64,000 bases of DNA. It comes from Mycolicibacterium psychrotolerans (GTDB lineage Bacteria > Actinomycetota > Actinomycetes > Mycobacteriales > Mycobacteriaceae). The notes below the pieces were generated by a model, which saw nothing but the letters and a program-made list of their open reading frames with translations, searched no databases and was not told the origin of the DNA. The stretch is from positions 1,302,001 through 1,366,000 of the forward strand of contig NZ_AP022574.1 of NCBI RefSeq assembly GCF_010729305.1, given 5' to 3'. Positions 47,164 through 56,544 of the stretch are shown piece by piece. A program made the translations under genes and the position numbers. Positions within the stretch are counted from its first letter, which is position 1; each line of letters starts with the position of its first letter.

Positions 47164-48575
47164 CAGCGGTCTTCCCTGAGCCTCGCGAGAGTCGCTCGCG
47201 CACCGTCGGCGTGCAGCGAGTCCAAGGCCCACCGATAGGCCTCGACGAATCGGGGTTGCTGTGCGAGATCGCCGAACACCGCCGCATTCTCGATGAATGC
47301 CAGTGGGTTCTCCCGCTGCGACCGGGCGATCGGGATCAGGGAGTCCGCGAGTTGGTCGACGACCTCGATCGCTTCGCCCTGCTCGTCAACCGCCTCGGCA
47401 TAGCGCGCCCAGCTCGCCACGATGGCCGCCGAGAGGCGCACCGGCCGATTGCTCTCGAGGTTGGCGCGGATCACCGGCAGCAGCCACTTCGGGATGCGGT
47501 CGGAGGAGTCGGCGCACAGCCGCGCGATGGTGTCCCGCACCCCCGGATTGGCGAAGCGTTCGATCAGCGTGCGCTTGTAGTCGGCGAGATCGATGCCAGG
47601 CACGGGTTTGAGGGTTGGGGTCGCCTCCGAATCCATGTAAGCGACAAGAAAATCAGCGAAGAGTGGATCGCCTGCGGCGTCGTGGACGAGCCGATAGCCG
47701 GCAAGGTAGGCGAAGTAGCACAGGCCCTGGTGGCTGGCGTTGAGCAGACGCAACTTCATCAACTCGTAGGGCGTGACATCGTCGACCATCAGGACGCCGA
47801 CGTCCTCGAGCGGCGGCCGGCCATCGGCGAAGTCGTCTTCGAGCACCCACGCGGTGAACGGTTCGGCGACCACCGGCCATTGGTCTTCCAGGTCGTAATC
47901 CTGCGCCAGTGCGGAGACGACCTCAGGCGTCGTGACGGGCGTGATGCGATCCACCATCGAGTTCGGGAACTTCGTGTGCTCTGCCATCCACTCCGACAGA
48001 CCCGGATGAACCTTGTCGGCGTAGCCGGTGAACGCCCGGCGGGCGATGTCACCGTTGCCCTCGATGTTGTCGCACGACACGATCGTCGGCGACGCGATAC
48101 CGCGGGCCCGGCGCCGCTCCAGCGATTCGGTGACGAGGGCGAAAACCGAGAGCTCACCGGCATTCTCGATCTGGTAGCCGCCCTCGGTGATCGTCATCGA
48201 CACCATTCGGGTGGTGGGAGCGGCCAGTAGTTCGATCACTGCCTCGGGGTCATCGGGGGCATAGCGGAAGTCGACGATGGAGCCGATGACCCGCACGTCC
48301 CGGGAACCATCGGGATTCTTCAGGATCAGCGTGTAGAGGCCGTCCTGTGCTTCCAGCGCCTCCTTCATCCGCTGGTCGGCGGGCATCACCCCGACGCCGC
48401 AGATCCCCCACTCGCGGGCCAGGCCGCGTTCCAGTAGCTGGTCGACATACATCGCCTGGTGCGCGCGATGGAATCCGCCGACTCCGAAATGCACTATGCC
48501 GACGCTGATCTCATGGCGGTCATATGTCGGGCCTGCGACGGGAAGGTGGACTAGTGCCGAGCGGTTGAGCTTCAT
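47163..48575 (-). CDS. Mannitol 2-dehydrogenase-family polyol dehydrogenase
   Basis: This 470-residue long-chain polyol dehydrogenase oxidises a polyol (mannitol, arabitol or similar) to a ketose with NAD. The N-terminal FGVGGFHRAHQAMYVDQLL and the catalytic ELMKLRLLNASHQGLCYFAY (K-x4-N-x2-H) are fully conserved. It is the second gene of the operon, joined to the Zn-dehydrogenase gene and the kinase gene by TGATG overlaps. Confidence 0.93.
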   Translation of the reverse strand: MKLNRSALVHLPVAGPTYDRHEISVGIVHFGVGGFHRAHQAMYVDQLLERGLAREWGICGVGVMPADQRMKEALEAQDGLYTLILKNPDGSRDVRVIGSIVDFRYAPDDPEAVIELLAAPTTRMVSMTITEGGYQIENAGELSVFALVTESLERRRARGIASPTIVSCDNIEGNGDIARRAFTGYADKVHPGLSEWMAEHTKFPNSMVDRITPVTTPEVVSALAQDYDLEDQWPVVAEPFTAWVLEDDFADGRPPLEDVGVLMVDDVTPYELMKLRLLNASHQGLCYFAYLAGYRLVHDAAGDPLFADFLVAYMDSEATPTLKPVPGIDLADYKRTLIERFANPGVRDTIARLCADSSDRIPKWLLPVIRANLESNRPVRLSAAIVASWARYAEAVDEQGEAIEVVDQLADSLIPIARSQRENPLAFIENAAVFGDLAQQPRFVEAYRWALDSLHADGARATLARLREDR

Positions 48576-49615
48576 CAGATCGCCACCACGGCCTTGACGC
48601 TACCGGGGATACGGTCGGAGTCGAGCGCATCGGCGGTCTTCTCGAGCGGGAACCTGCCGGTGACCATCGCGTCGAGATCCACGAGTCCACGCTCGACGAG
48701 CGCGATCGCCGAAGGCCATGTGTTGGCATAGCGGAACACTCCGGTCACCACGAGCTCGCGGTTCTGAATCAGCTGGGTGGGGAGTGTCATCGTCTCCGCA
48801 CCCGAGCCGACCAGGACGACGGATCCGGCCGGACGCACCGTAGACATCCCTCCCATGACCGCTGCCGGAGCCCCCGACGCGTCGATGAAGGCGTCCACTC
48901 GCAGACCGGCGAGATCATCGGTTGCGGGATCGACGACCGCTGTCGCCCCGAAGTCGCGAGCACGCTTGCGGCGTGACACGTCCAGATCTGTCACGACGAT
49001 GTCGGTCGCGCCGTACGCGCGGGCGACCTGCGCCACGACGATGCCGATCGGTCCCGCGCCCGCGATCAGGACGCGCGAACCACCGGTCACCCCGGCCTTG
49101 CGCACAGCGGCGATCCCCACCGACAGCGGCTCGCACAGTGCGGCGGCTTCGTCGGTGATCGTGTCCGGCACAGGGTGGGCGAAGGCGGCTCCGATCGTCA
49201 CGTAGTCGCAGAGCGCTCCGTCGACCGGAGGTGTCGCGTAGAACCGCATATGCGGGCAGAGGTTGTATCGGCCGCTGCGGGTCTCGGCGCTGTCCGGGTC
49301 GGGCTTCTGCGGCTCGACGGACACTCGTTGACCGAGTCGCGAGAAGGGAACGCCGTCGCCGACGGCAACGATGGTGCCTGCGGCTTCGTGGCCGAGAACG
49401 AGGGGTCCGTCGACGACGAAACTGCCCACCCTGCCGTGCCGGTAATAGTGTGCATCGGACCCACACACCCCCACCGCTGAGACCTGGACCAGCACTTCTC
49501 CGCCCGCCGGTGCCGGGATCGGTCGATCTTGAATTTCGATCACTCCGGGTTCGACGAGTACCGCGGCTCGCATCTGCCCATCCGGAGCGAGTGTTGTGTG
49601 CGTCACATTCACCAT
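48575..49615 (-). CDS. Zinc-dependent polyol dehydrogenase (sorbitol/xylitol type)
   Basis: This 346-residue medium-chain dehydrogenase has the catalytic zinc Cys in VGVCGSDAHYYRHGR, GHEAAGTIVAVG for the next ligands, and the NAD motif GAGPIGIVVAQVARAYG. The motif SGRYNLCPHMRFYATPPVDG is typical of sorbitol/L-iditol dehydrogenases, in which only part of the structural zinc Cys set remains. It is the first gene of the catabolic operon and is divergent from the SorC regulator with 50 bp between starts. An upstream frame to 49852 is disregarded. Confidence 0.9.
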   Translation of the reverse strand: MVNVTHTTLAPDGQMRAAVLVEPGVIEIQDRPIPAPAGGEVLVQVSAVGVCGSDAHYYRHGRVGSFVVDGPLVLGHEAAGTIVAVGDGVPFSRLGQRVSVEPQKPDPDSAETRSGRYNLCPHMRFYATPPVDGALCDYVTIGAAFAHPVPDTITDEAAALCEPLSVGIAAVRKAGVTGGSRVLIAGAGPIGIVVAQVARAYGATDIVVTDLDVSRRKRARDFGATAVVDPATDDLAGLRVDAFIDASGAPAAVMGGMSTVRPAGSVVLVGSGAETMTLPTQLIQNRELVVTGVFRYANTWPSAIALVERGLVDLDAMVTGRFPLEKTADALDSDRIPGSVKAVVAI

Positions 49616-49640
49616 GCTAACGTGATGAGCAGAATAACGC

Positions 49641-49664
49641 ACCCCTGAGCATTTGCTCAGGGGT
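49641..49664. promoter_or_regulatory. Palindromic operator of the polyol divergon
   Basis: acccctgagc-attt-gctcaggggt is a perfect inverted repeat with 10-bp arms that ends at the regulator start codons (GTG 49663, ATG 49666). A partial copy, TGAGCAGAATAACGC, lies just upstream at 49626-49640. The position between divergent catabolic genes and the SorC-type regulator suggests it is that regulator's binding site. Confidence 0.7.
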
Positions 49665-49665
49665 G

Positions 49666-50721
49666 ATGCCTCCCGAAAGCGACTCCATGGCCCGAGCGAT
49701 GACCGACGGCAGCGGTACCGGCCCGCGCCTGCAGCCGGGTCGGTCGCGGGAGCGCTCGCCCGACGAAGTGCGGTTGGCCCTGCGGGCGGCAACGCTCTAT
49801 TACCTGGACGGACTGACGCAGGCCGAGATCGCCGCCCGTCTGGGCGTCTCACGACCGACCACGGGTCGGCTCATCGCCAGGGCGAAGGCAGACGGATTGG
49901 TGCGTATCGAGGTCGTCGTGCCACCGGACGTCGGCGACGACCTCCACGCCGCAGAAGAGCGCGATCTGGAACGCAAGTTCGGCCTGACCGAGGCCGTCAT
50001 CGCCGGCCGCGGCGTCGATGTCGGAGCGTTGTCGGACGCGGTGGGTTTCGCCAGCGTCGGCCGGGCCGCCGCCGCGCTGCTGACGAGGCGGTTGTCGCCC
50101 ACGGACACCATGGGATTCACCTGGGGGCCCGAACAGGTGGCGGTCGCCACGGCCTTGACGCCCGGCTTGGCAACCTGCCGCGCGGTGGTTCAGCTCGACG
50201 GCGCCATATCGACGATCACCTGTCAGACGGGTGCTGACTACATTCTGAGTCACTGCGCTGACGCATTGCGCGCAGAAGCAATTCGCCTGCCTGCGCCGCT
50301 GTACGCCGATCCGTCGACGGTGGCTTCCCTGCATCAGGATTCGGTGATCTCTCGCACTCTGATCACCGGTCGTCGAGCTGAGTTGATGCTGTTCGGCGTC
50401 GGCGCCGTCTCGACATCGACCACATTGTTTCAGGGCAGTTTCCTGGACACCGGAATGCTGGACGAGTTGGTGGCTCTGGGTGCGGTGGGAGAGATCGGCG
50501 GACGATTCTTCGACTTCGAGGGTGTGCCGGTGGAGACCGAACTGCTGCAGAGGGTGATCTCAGTGCCCTTGGAAGACATTCGCAACTGCCCCAAGACGAT
50601 TCTGATCGCCAGCGGCGCCACCAAGCACGCCGCAGCCCTGGGGGCCCTGCGGGGCGGGCTGGCCCATTTTTTGGTGTGTGATATCGACTGTGCCCGTTGG
50701 CTACTCAGCCATGACAAGTGA
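49666..50721 (+). CDS. SorC/DeoR-type sugar-binding transcriptional regulator
   Basis: This regulator has about 351 residues. An N-terminal helix-turn-helix (LDGLTQAEIAARLGVSRPTTGRLIARAKADGLV) is followed by a SorC sugar-phosphate-binding domain with GFTWGPEQVAVA-like and LFGVGAVSTSTTLFQ motifs. It probably senses a polyol or its phosphate and controls both the divergent dehydrogenase operon and the downstream transporter. The palindrome at 49641-49664 overlaps its start, suggesting autoregulation. Start GTG 49663 or ATG 49666. The end overlaps the transporter gene by 11 bp. Confidence 0.92.
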   Translation: MPPESDSMARAMTDGSGTGPRLQPGRSRERSPDEVRLALRAATLYYLDGLTQAEIAARLGVSRPTTGRLIARAKADGLVRIEVVVPPDVGDDLHAAEERDLERKFGLTEAVIAGRGVDVGALSDAVGFASVGRAAAALLTRRLSPTDTMGFTWGPEQVAVATALTPGLATCRAVVQLDGAISTITCQTGADYILSHCADALRAEAIRLPAPLYADPSTVASLHQDSVISRTLITGRRAELMLFGVGAVSTSTTLFQGSFLDTGMLDELVALGAVGEIGGRFFDFEGVPVETELLQRVISVPLEDIRNCPKTILIASGATKHAAALGALRGGLAHFLVCDIDCARWLLSHDK

Positions 50722-52099
50722 GGTGAAGGTGAAGAAGCTACGAAGAGCTGTACGCCGACTGGCCGCCTGTGTGGCGGTGTCCGGCCTGGCGTTGACCGCG
50801 GGATGTGCGGGCGCAGGAAGTCTCGGCGCGTCGGACAACGAGGTCACGATCGCGCTGGTGTCGAATTCGCAGATGACCGACGCCCAGAAGTTGTCGTCGG
50901 AGTTCGAGAAGGAGAACCCCGGCACGACGCTGAAGTTCATCTCATTGTCGGAGAACCAGGCGCGCGCCAAGATCACGATGTCGACCGCCATGGGCGGCAG
51001 CGAGTTCGACGTGGTGATGATCAGCAACTTCGAGACCCCGCAGTGGGCCAAAGACGGCTGGCTGGTCAACCTCTCGGATTTCGCCAAAAAGACGCCGGGG
51101 TACGACGAAAACGACTTCATCCCGTCCCTGCGGGAGTCGCTGTCCTACGAGGGCAACATGTACTCGGTGCCCTTCTACGGCGAATCCTCGTTCCTGATGT
51201 ACCGCAAGGACCTCTTCGAGCAGGCGGGGATCCAGATCGATCAGAGCCCGGGCTACCAACCGACGTGGCAGGAGGTCGCGGGGTGGGCCGACCAGCTCAA
51301 GACCGACGATCGAGCGGGCATCTGCCTGCGCGGCAAACCGGGCTGGGGTGAGGTACTGGCTCCCCTCGACACGGTGATCAACACCTTCGGCGGGCGCTGG
51401 TTCGACGAGAACTGGAACGCACAACTCAACAGCCCCGAGGTGAAGAAGGCGGTCAACTTCTATGTCGACACCATCAAGCAGTCCGGTGAGTTAGGCGCCG
51501 CGTCAACCGGTTTCCAGGAGTGCGCCAATCTGTTCGGCCAGGGACAGACGGCGATGTGGTACGACGCCACATCGGCGGTCTCGGTACTGGAGGATCCGCA
51601 GACCTACCCCGACCTGGTCGGCAAGATCGGCTATTTGCCGGCCCCCATCGTCGAGAAGCCGAACTCCGGCTGGCTCTACACGTGGGCGCTGGGCATTCCG
51701 AAGGCCGCCAAGAATCCCGAGGGTGCCTGGAAGTTCATATCGTGGATGACCAGCAAGGACTACATCAAGCTGGTCGGCGAGAAACTCGGCTGGGCGCGCG
51801 TCCCGCCGGGCAGTCGGATCTCGACCTACAAGGACCTCCCCGAGTACGAGGCGATCTCCAAGTCCTACGGTCCGTTGACCCTGGAGTCGATCCAGAACGC
51901 GACGCCGAACAAGCCGACGGTGCAACCGGTTCCGTACACAGGTATCCAGTTCGTCGGGATCCCGGAGTTCCAGGACCTGGGCACGCGGGTCAGTCAGCAG
52001 ATCAGTGCGGCGATCGCCGGTCAGAAGTCGGTCGATGACGCGTTGGACCAAGCTCAGGAATACGCCGAAGTCGTCGGCAAGACCTACCAGGAGAAGTGA
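50711..52099 (+). CDS. Sugar/polyol ABC transporter, substrate-binding lipoprotein
   Basis: This extracellular binding lipoprotein of about 462 residues has a basic N-terminus and hydrophobic core ending in the lipobox LTAGC, followed by a family 1 solute-binding domain starting NEVTIALVSNSQMTDAQKL. SmoE-like polyol-binding proteins have this layout. Starts ATG 50711 or the GTG codons at 50723/50729 are possible. It is joined to the first permease by TGATG. Confidence 0.92.
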   Translation: MTSEVKVKKLRRAVRRLAACVAVSGLALTAGCAGAGSLGASDNEVTIALVSNSQMTDAQKLSSEFEKENPGTTLKFISLSENQARAKITMSTAMGGSEFDVVMISNFETPQWAKDGWLVNLSDFAKKTPGYDENDFIPSLRESLSYEGNMYSVPFYGESSFLMYRKDLFEQAGIQIDQSPGYQPTWQEVAGWADQLKTDDRAGICLRGKPGWGEVLAPLDTVINTFGGRWFDENWNAQLNSPEVKKAVNFYVDTIKQSGELGAASTGFQECANLFGQGQTAMWYDATSAVSVLEDPQTYPDLVGKIGYLPAPIVEKPNSGWLYTWALGIPKAAKNPEGAWKFISWMTSKDYIKLVGEKLGWARVPPGSRISTYKDLPEYEAISKSYGPLTLESIQNATPNKPTVQPVPYTGIQFVGIPEFQDLGTRVSQQISAAIAGQKSVDDALDQAQEYAEVVGKTYQEK

Positions 52100-53073
52100 T
52101 GACCGTTACTGCCGATACCGAACGCGAGGCCGGTCAAGAGGCGGCCGCCGAGCGGGTCCGCAAGATCCGCGCAGCGCAGAACACCGGGGTGAGCCGCGCG
52201 GAAGGCTGGCGCCGGCGCGGACCCCTGCTACCCGCCCTGATCTTCATGATCGTGGTCACGCAGGTCCCGTTCCTGGTCACGCTGTACTACTCCACCCTGT
52301 CCTGGAACCTGGTCCGGCCGGGTTCCCGGCAGTTCGTCGGGTTCAACAACTACGTCGCGGTGGTCAAGGACAGTCAGTTCTGGTCGGTGGCGATCAACAC
52401 CGTCGTGCTGATCGTCGTGGTCGTCCTCGTCTCGGCACTCTTCGGGTTGCTGATCGCGCTCCTGCTGGATCGGGCGTTCCTCGGCCGCGGCGTGGTGCGA
52501 ACGCTGTTGATCACGCCGTTCCTGATCACACCCGTTGCGGGGGCGCTGATCTGGAAGACCACGATCCTCGATCCGAACAACGGAATCCTGAACTGGCTGC
52601 TGTCTCTGGTGGGCATCGGGCCGGTCGACTGGATCGGCCAGTTCCCGCTGACGATGGTCATGGTGGAACTGATCTGGCAGTGGACGCCGTTCATGATGCT
52701 GCTGATCCTCGCCGGCCTCACGTCGATGCCCCGTGACCAACTCGAGGCCGGGCGGGTCGACGGGGCGGGCGCCTTCCAGTTGTTCCGCGAGTTGACCCTG
52801 CCCCACCTTCGGCGATTCATCGAATTGGGTGTCGTGCTCGGTGCGATCTACCTCGTGAACACCTTCGACGCCATCTACATGATGACCCAGGGCGGTCCGG
52901 GTATCGCCAGCGCAAATCTGCCCTTCTACATCTTCCAGCGCGCGTTCCTCGGCTTCGACATGGGCCAGGCTGCGGCGATGGGCGTGGTGGTGGTGATCTT
53001 CACGATCATCATCGCGAACTTCGCACTTCGATTGATCTTCAAATCGTTCTCCGGAAAGGAAGAGGCGGCCTGA
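52099..53073 (+). CDS. Sugar/polyol ABC transporter, permease 1
   Basis: This 324-residue MalF-type permease has about six transmembrane helices after a charged N-terminal tail of about 45 residues. The coupling motif appears in DQLEAGRVDGAGAFQLFREL. It overlaps the binding-protein stop (TGATG) and the next permease. It forms the membrane channel with the second permease. Confidence 0.93.
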   Translation: MTVTADTEREAGQEAAAERVRKIRAAQNTGVSRAEGWRRRGPLLPALIFMIVVTQVPFLVTLYYSTLSWNLVRPGSRQFVGFNNYVAVVKDSQFWSVAINTVVLIVVVVLVSALFGLLIALLLDRAFLGRGVVRTLLITPFLITPVAGALIWKTTILDPNNGILNWLLSLVGIGPVDWIGQFPLTMVMVELIWQWTPFMMLLILAGLTSMPRDQLEAGRVDGAGAFQLFRELTLPHLRRFIELGVVLGAIYLVNTFDAIYMMTQGGPGIASANLPFYIFQRAFLGFDMGQAAAMGVVVVIFTIIIANFALRLIFKSFSGKEEAA

Positions 53074-53957
53074 TGACCACTCCGCGAGTAGTCGATACCA
53101 CTGACCAGCCCACTACCACCTCGGACCGGGCCGCACGCCCGAAGAAGAAGAGCCGCAAGTTCAGTCCCTGGGGGGTGGTGGCGTGGCTCGTCGGCCTCGG
53201 CTTCTTCTTCCCGGTGTTCTGGATGGTCCTGACGGCGTTCAAGCAGGAAAGCGATGCGGCGACCAATCCGCCCAAGCTGTTCTTCGCCCCGACGCTCGAT
53301 CAGTTCCAAGCGGTCTTCGATCAAGCCATCGGTCCCGCGATGCTGAACTCCATTTTTGCGACCGGGCTTTCGACGCTGTTCGTGCTACTGCTGGGCACCC
53401 CGGCGGCATTCGCCCTGTCCCTGCGGCCGGTGCGCAAGACGCAGGACGCGTTGTTCTTCTTCATGAGCACCAAGATGCTGCCGGTGGTGGCCGTGATCCT
53501 GCCGCTGTACGTCATCGTGTCGAATATCGGTCTGCTGGACAACATCTGGGCCCTGGTGATCCTGTACACGGCGATGAACCTGCCCATTGCGGTGTGGATG
53601 ATGCGCTCGTTCTTCCTCGAGGTGCCCGGGGAGCTCCTGGAGGCGGCCAGCCTGGACGGTGCCAGTCTGTGGCGTTCGGTGCGTGAGGTGATCCTCCCGC
53701 TGGTGTCGCCGGGAATCGCGGCAACGGCGCTGATCTGCGTGATCTTTGCCTGGAACGAGTTCTTCTTCGCGGTCAACCTCACCGCGGTGAACGCCCAGAC
53801 CATGCCCGTGTATCTCGTCGGTTTCATCGCCGGTGAGGGCCAGTACTGGGCCGTGTTGTCGGCAGCCGCGACGATGGCCGCCCTTCCCGTGATCCTGTGC
53901 GGATGGTTCGCACAGAACAAGCTGGTGCGCGGACTCTCGTTCGGCGCGATCAAGTAG
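53073..53957 (+). CDS. Sugar/polyol ABC transporter, permease 2
   Basis: This 294-residue MalG-type permease has a Lys/Arg-rich N-terminal tail and six transmembrane helices. The EAA motif is GELLEAASLDGASLWRSVRE. The start overlaps the stop of permease 1, and 48 bp separate it from the ATPase gene. The pairing with permease 1 is typical of SmoF/SmoG. Confidence 0.93.
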   Translation: MTTPRVVDTTDQPTTTSDRAARPKKKSRKFSPWGVVAWLVGLGFFFPVFWMVLTAFKQESDAATNPPKLFFAPTLDQFQAVFDQAIGPAMLNSIFATGLSTLFVLLLGTPAAFALSLRPVRKTQDALFFFMSTKMLPVVAVILPLYVIVSNIGLLDNIWALVILYTAMNLPIAVWMMRSFFLEVPGELLEAASLDGASLWRSVREVILPLVSPGIAATALICVIFAWNEFFFAVNLTAVNAQTMPVYLVGFIAGEGQYWAVLSAAATMAALPVILCGWFAQNKLVRGLSFGAIK

Positions 53958-54005
53958 ACCACCATCCCAGACCCCTGAAACTCCCGAAGATAGAGAGCGA
54001 AAGAC

Positions 54006-55094
54006 ATGGCATCGATCACCTACAGAAACGCGACCTGCATCTACGAGGGCTCCGACAAGCTCGCGGTCGACAACTTGAATCTCGACATCCAGGACGGCGA
54101 ATTCGTCGTCCTGGTCGGCCCGTCCGGTTCCGGCAAGAGCACGGCGCTGCGCATGCTGGCCGGCCTCGAGGACATCGACGAGGGCGCCATCGAGATCGGC
54201 GGCAAGGACATGACGGGTGTGCCGTCCAAGGACCGCGACATCGCGATGGTGTTCCAGAACTATGCGCTGTATCCGAACAAGACGGTCGCCGAGAACATGG
54301 GCTTCGCGCTCAAACTGCGCGGAGTGCCGGCCGACGAGCGGCGCCGGAAGGTCGAGGAGGCGGCCAAGGTGCTCGACCTGACCGAGCACCTGGATCGCAA
54401 ACCCGCCAAGCTGTCCGGCGGCCAGCGTCAGCGCGTCGCGATGGGCCGCGCCATCGTCCGCGAGCCGCAGGTGTTCTGCATGGACGAGCCACTGTCGAAC
54501 CTCGATGCCAAACTGCGCGTGCAGACTCGCACCCAGATCGCGGCGCTGCAGCGGCGGTTGGGGACCACGACGGTCTACGTCACCCACGACCAGGTCGAGG
54601 CGATGACGATGGGTGACCGGGTCGCAGTCCTCAAAGGCGGCAAACTGCAGCAGTTCGCCGCGCCGAACGAGCTGTACGATCGGCCGGCGAACGCCTTCGT
54701 CGCGGGCTTCATCGGATCGCCGGCTATGAATCTGTTCACCGCGTCGATCGCCGACAACGGTGTTCGGGTCGGCGAATCGGTGTTCGAACTCGAGCGCGAC
54801 CAGATCTCGCTGCTCTCGTCCAGTGGGCTGCAGGAGGTCAGCGTCGGGATCCGGCCCGAGCAACTAGAAATCGTCGAGACCGGTGGCGTCGAGGTCGTCG
54901 TCGACTTGGTCGAGGACCTCGGCAGCGAGGCCTACGTCTACACCCATGCCGGTTCGGGTTCGAGCGGTGTCGAGTTGGTGGCACGCTGCAACCCGCGTAC
55001 TGCGCCCAGGTTGGCCGATACCGTGCGCTTGCGCAGGCATCCCGACGGGGCAGTGCACCTCTTCGACCCGAAGTCGGGCGAACGCCTCAACTGA
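54006..55094 (+). CDS. Sugar/polyol ABC transporter, ATP-binding protein (MalK/UgpC type)
   Basis: This 362-residue ATPase has Walker A GPSGSGKSTALRM, signature LSGGQRQRVAMGRAI, Walker B FCMDEPLSNLDAKLR and a C-terminal TOBE-type regulatory domain (about 240-362), including VSVGIRPEQLEI. It completes a full importer (binding protein, two permeases, ATPase). It is the last gene of the plus-strand arm of the divergon. An AGAGCGAAAG ribosome binding region precedes ATG 54006. Confidence 0.94.
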   Translation: MASITYRNATCIYEGSDKLAVDNLNLDIQDGEFVVLVGPSGSGKSTALRMLAGLEDIDEGAIEIGGKDMTGVPSKDRDIAMVFQNYALYPNKTVAENMGFALKLRGVPADERRRKVEEAAKVLDLTEHLDRKPAKLSGGQRQRVAMGRAIVREPQVFCMDEPLSNLDAKLRVQTRTQIAALQRRLGTTTVYVTHDQVEAMTMGDRVAVLKGGKLQQFAAPNELYDRPANAFVAGFIGSPAMNLFTASIADNGVRVGESVFELERDQISLLSSSGLQEVSVGIRPEQLEIVETGGVEVVVDLVEDLGSEAYVYTHAGSGSSGVELVARCNPRTAPRLADTVRLRRHPDGAVHLFDPKSGERLN

Positions 55095-55113
55095 CCTTGT
55101 CCGGCATGGCAGT

Positions 55114-55413
55114 TCACTCGTCGTCATCGAGGACGGTGTAGAAGGACTCGCCGTCCTCGGGCGTCCCGTCGATCTGCCCGAAAGTGCGGCGGTCGGGACG
55201 TGCCTCTTCGGGTGCGCCGGGCGGCAGCACGTCGGGCACCTCGGCGGCCAGCTTCTCGTCGAGGGTCTCGTCCTCCTCGGCGTCGATCCACTCGTCGGGC
55301 GGGTCGACGACGGAGTCGCCGTCGTCGTTGCGCACCTCGTCGGAGTCGAGTGACTCGCTCGGTCCGAGGGTGTCGTCGGGGCCTGCGTCGTCGTAGTCAC
55401 CGTTACGGTCCAT
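55114..55413 (-). CDS. DUF5709-type acidic protein
   Basis: This very acidic 99-residue protein has no membrane segment. It contains DTLGPSESLDSDEV and PPDEWIDAEEDETLDEKL, the pattern of the actinobacterial DUF5709 family, and is probably largely disordered. The function is unknown. It is convergent with the transporter ATPase (19 bp) and divergent from the dehydrogenase-like gene. Confidence 0.82.
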   Translation of the reverse strand: MDRNGDYDDAGPDDTLGPSESLDSDEVRNDDGDSVVDPPDEWIDAEEDETLDEKLAAEVPDVLPPGAPEEARPDRRTFGQIDGTPEDGESFYTVLDDDE

Positions 55414-55473
55414 GTCCGTGAGTCTGCCCTATCGACGCCTCGGGGGCCCGCAGATCCTGCTACCGTCCGCGGG

Positions 55474-56544
55474 GTGTATCGGGTGATCCAATGGGGCACA
55501 GGCGCAGTCGGGACCGAGATGCTGACCGCGATCCTCGATCGCCGCCGAGTCGACCTGCAGGTCGTCGCAGCCCGGGTGTACGCCGAGGACAAGAACGGCG
55601 TCGACATCGGCATCCTGGCCGGACGGGACCCGGTCGGTGTCGCGGCCACCACCGACGTCGAGCAGATCCTCGCGACCGACGCCGACTGCGTGCTCTACAC
55701 GCCGCGCACCGCGCGGGTCGACGACGTGTGCGCGCTGCTGGCCAGCGGCAAGAACGTCGCCACGACGGCGTTCATGTTCCATCCGCGCCGCATGGCCCCG
55801 GCCGACCGGGAGAGGGTGCGCGCCGCGTGTGAACAGGGCGGCACCTCCGTGCACGGCAGCGGGCTGAACCCGGGCAACCTGTCCGGGGTGCTCCCACTCG
55901 CGTTGTCCGGCATGAGCAGGCGCATCGAGAAGATCACCCTGTGCGAGCGGGCCGACTGGTCGGTCTACGAGAGCACCGGAATCACGTTCGACAACATGGC
56001 TTTCGGGCAGCCGGTGGAGTCGATCAGCCCGACGGCCACGGAGTTCCTGGCGTTCAACAGCTCGATCTTCGTCGAGCAGGTCTGGCTGATCGGTGACGCG
56101 CTCGGTGCGGACCTCGACGAGGTCACCGCGACCGTGGAAGCCGTTGCCGCACAGAAGGATCATCAGATCTTCGAGCACCGGCTGGACGCCGGGACCACCG
56201 CCGGGCAGCGCTGGAACTGGGTCGGCCGCCGCGCCGGCGTGCCGCGCGTCGAGATCGAGACACTGTGGACGGTCGGCGGCGAGTACCCCGGCCACTGGCC
56301 CAGCCCCAGACACGGCTGGACGCTGACGATCGAGGGCGACCCGTCGATGCAGGCGCACTTCGTGTCGCTCGCCAGCTTCAGCCGCCCGGCGAGCATGGCC
56401 GAGCACGTGCGGTCGGCGAATGTGGCCACCGCGATGCAGGTGCTCAACGCCGTGCCCGAGATCTGTCAGGCGCCGGTCGGTTTCGCGACGATGGCCACGC
56501 TGCCGCTCATCCGCAACACACGGGCCTTCGGCCCTCAGCCGTAG
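55474..56544 (+). CDS. NAD(P)H-dependent amine dehydrogenase/dihydrodipicolinate reductase-like protein
   Basis: This 356-residue Rossmann protein starts with YRVIQWGTGAVGTEMLTAIL, the nucleotide-binding start of mycobacterial proteins annotated as dihydrodipicolinate reductase-like or amine dehydrogenase-like. HGSGLNPGNLSG follows in the second domain. It is not the canonical DapB, which is shorter. The substrate is unknown. It starts at GTG 55474 and its end overlaps a convergent secreted-protein gene by 10 bp. Confidence 0.83.
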   Translation: MYRVIQWGTGAVGTEMLTAILDRRRVDLQVVAARVYAEDKNGVDIGILAGRDPVGVAATTDVEQILATDADCVLYTPRTARVDDVCALLASGKNVATTAFMFHPRRMAPADRERVRAACEQGGTSVHGSGLNPGNLSGVLPLALSGMSRRIEKITLCERADWSVYESTGITFDNMAFGQPVESISPTATEFLAFNSSIFVEQVWLIGDALGADLDEVTATVEAVAAQKDHQIFEHRLDAGTTAGQRWNWVGRRAGVPRVEIETLWTVGGEYPGHWPSPRHGWTLTIEGDPSMQAHFVSLASFSRPASMAEHVRSANVATAMQVLNAVPEICQAPVGFATMATLPLIRNTRAFGPQP

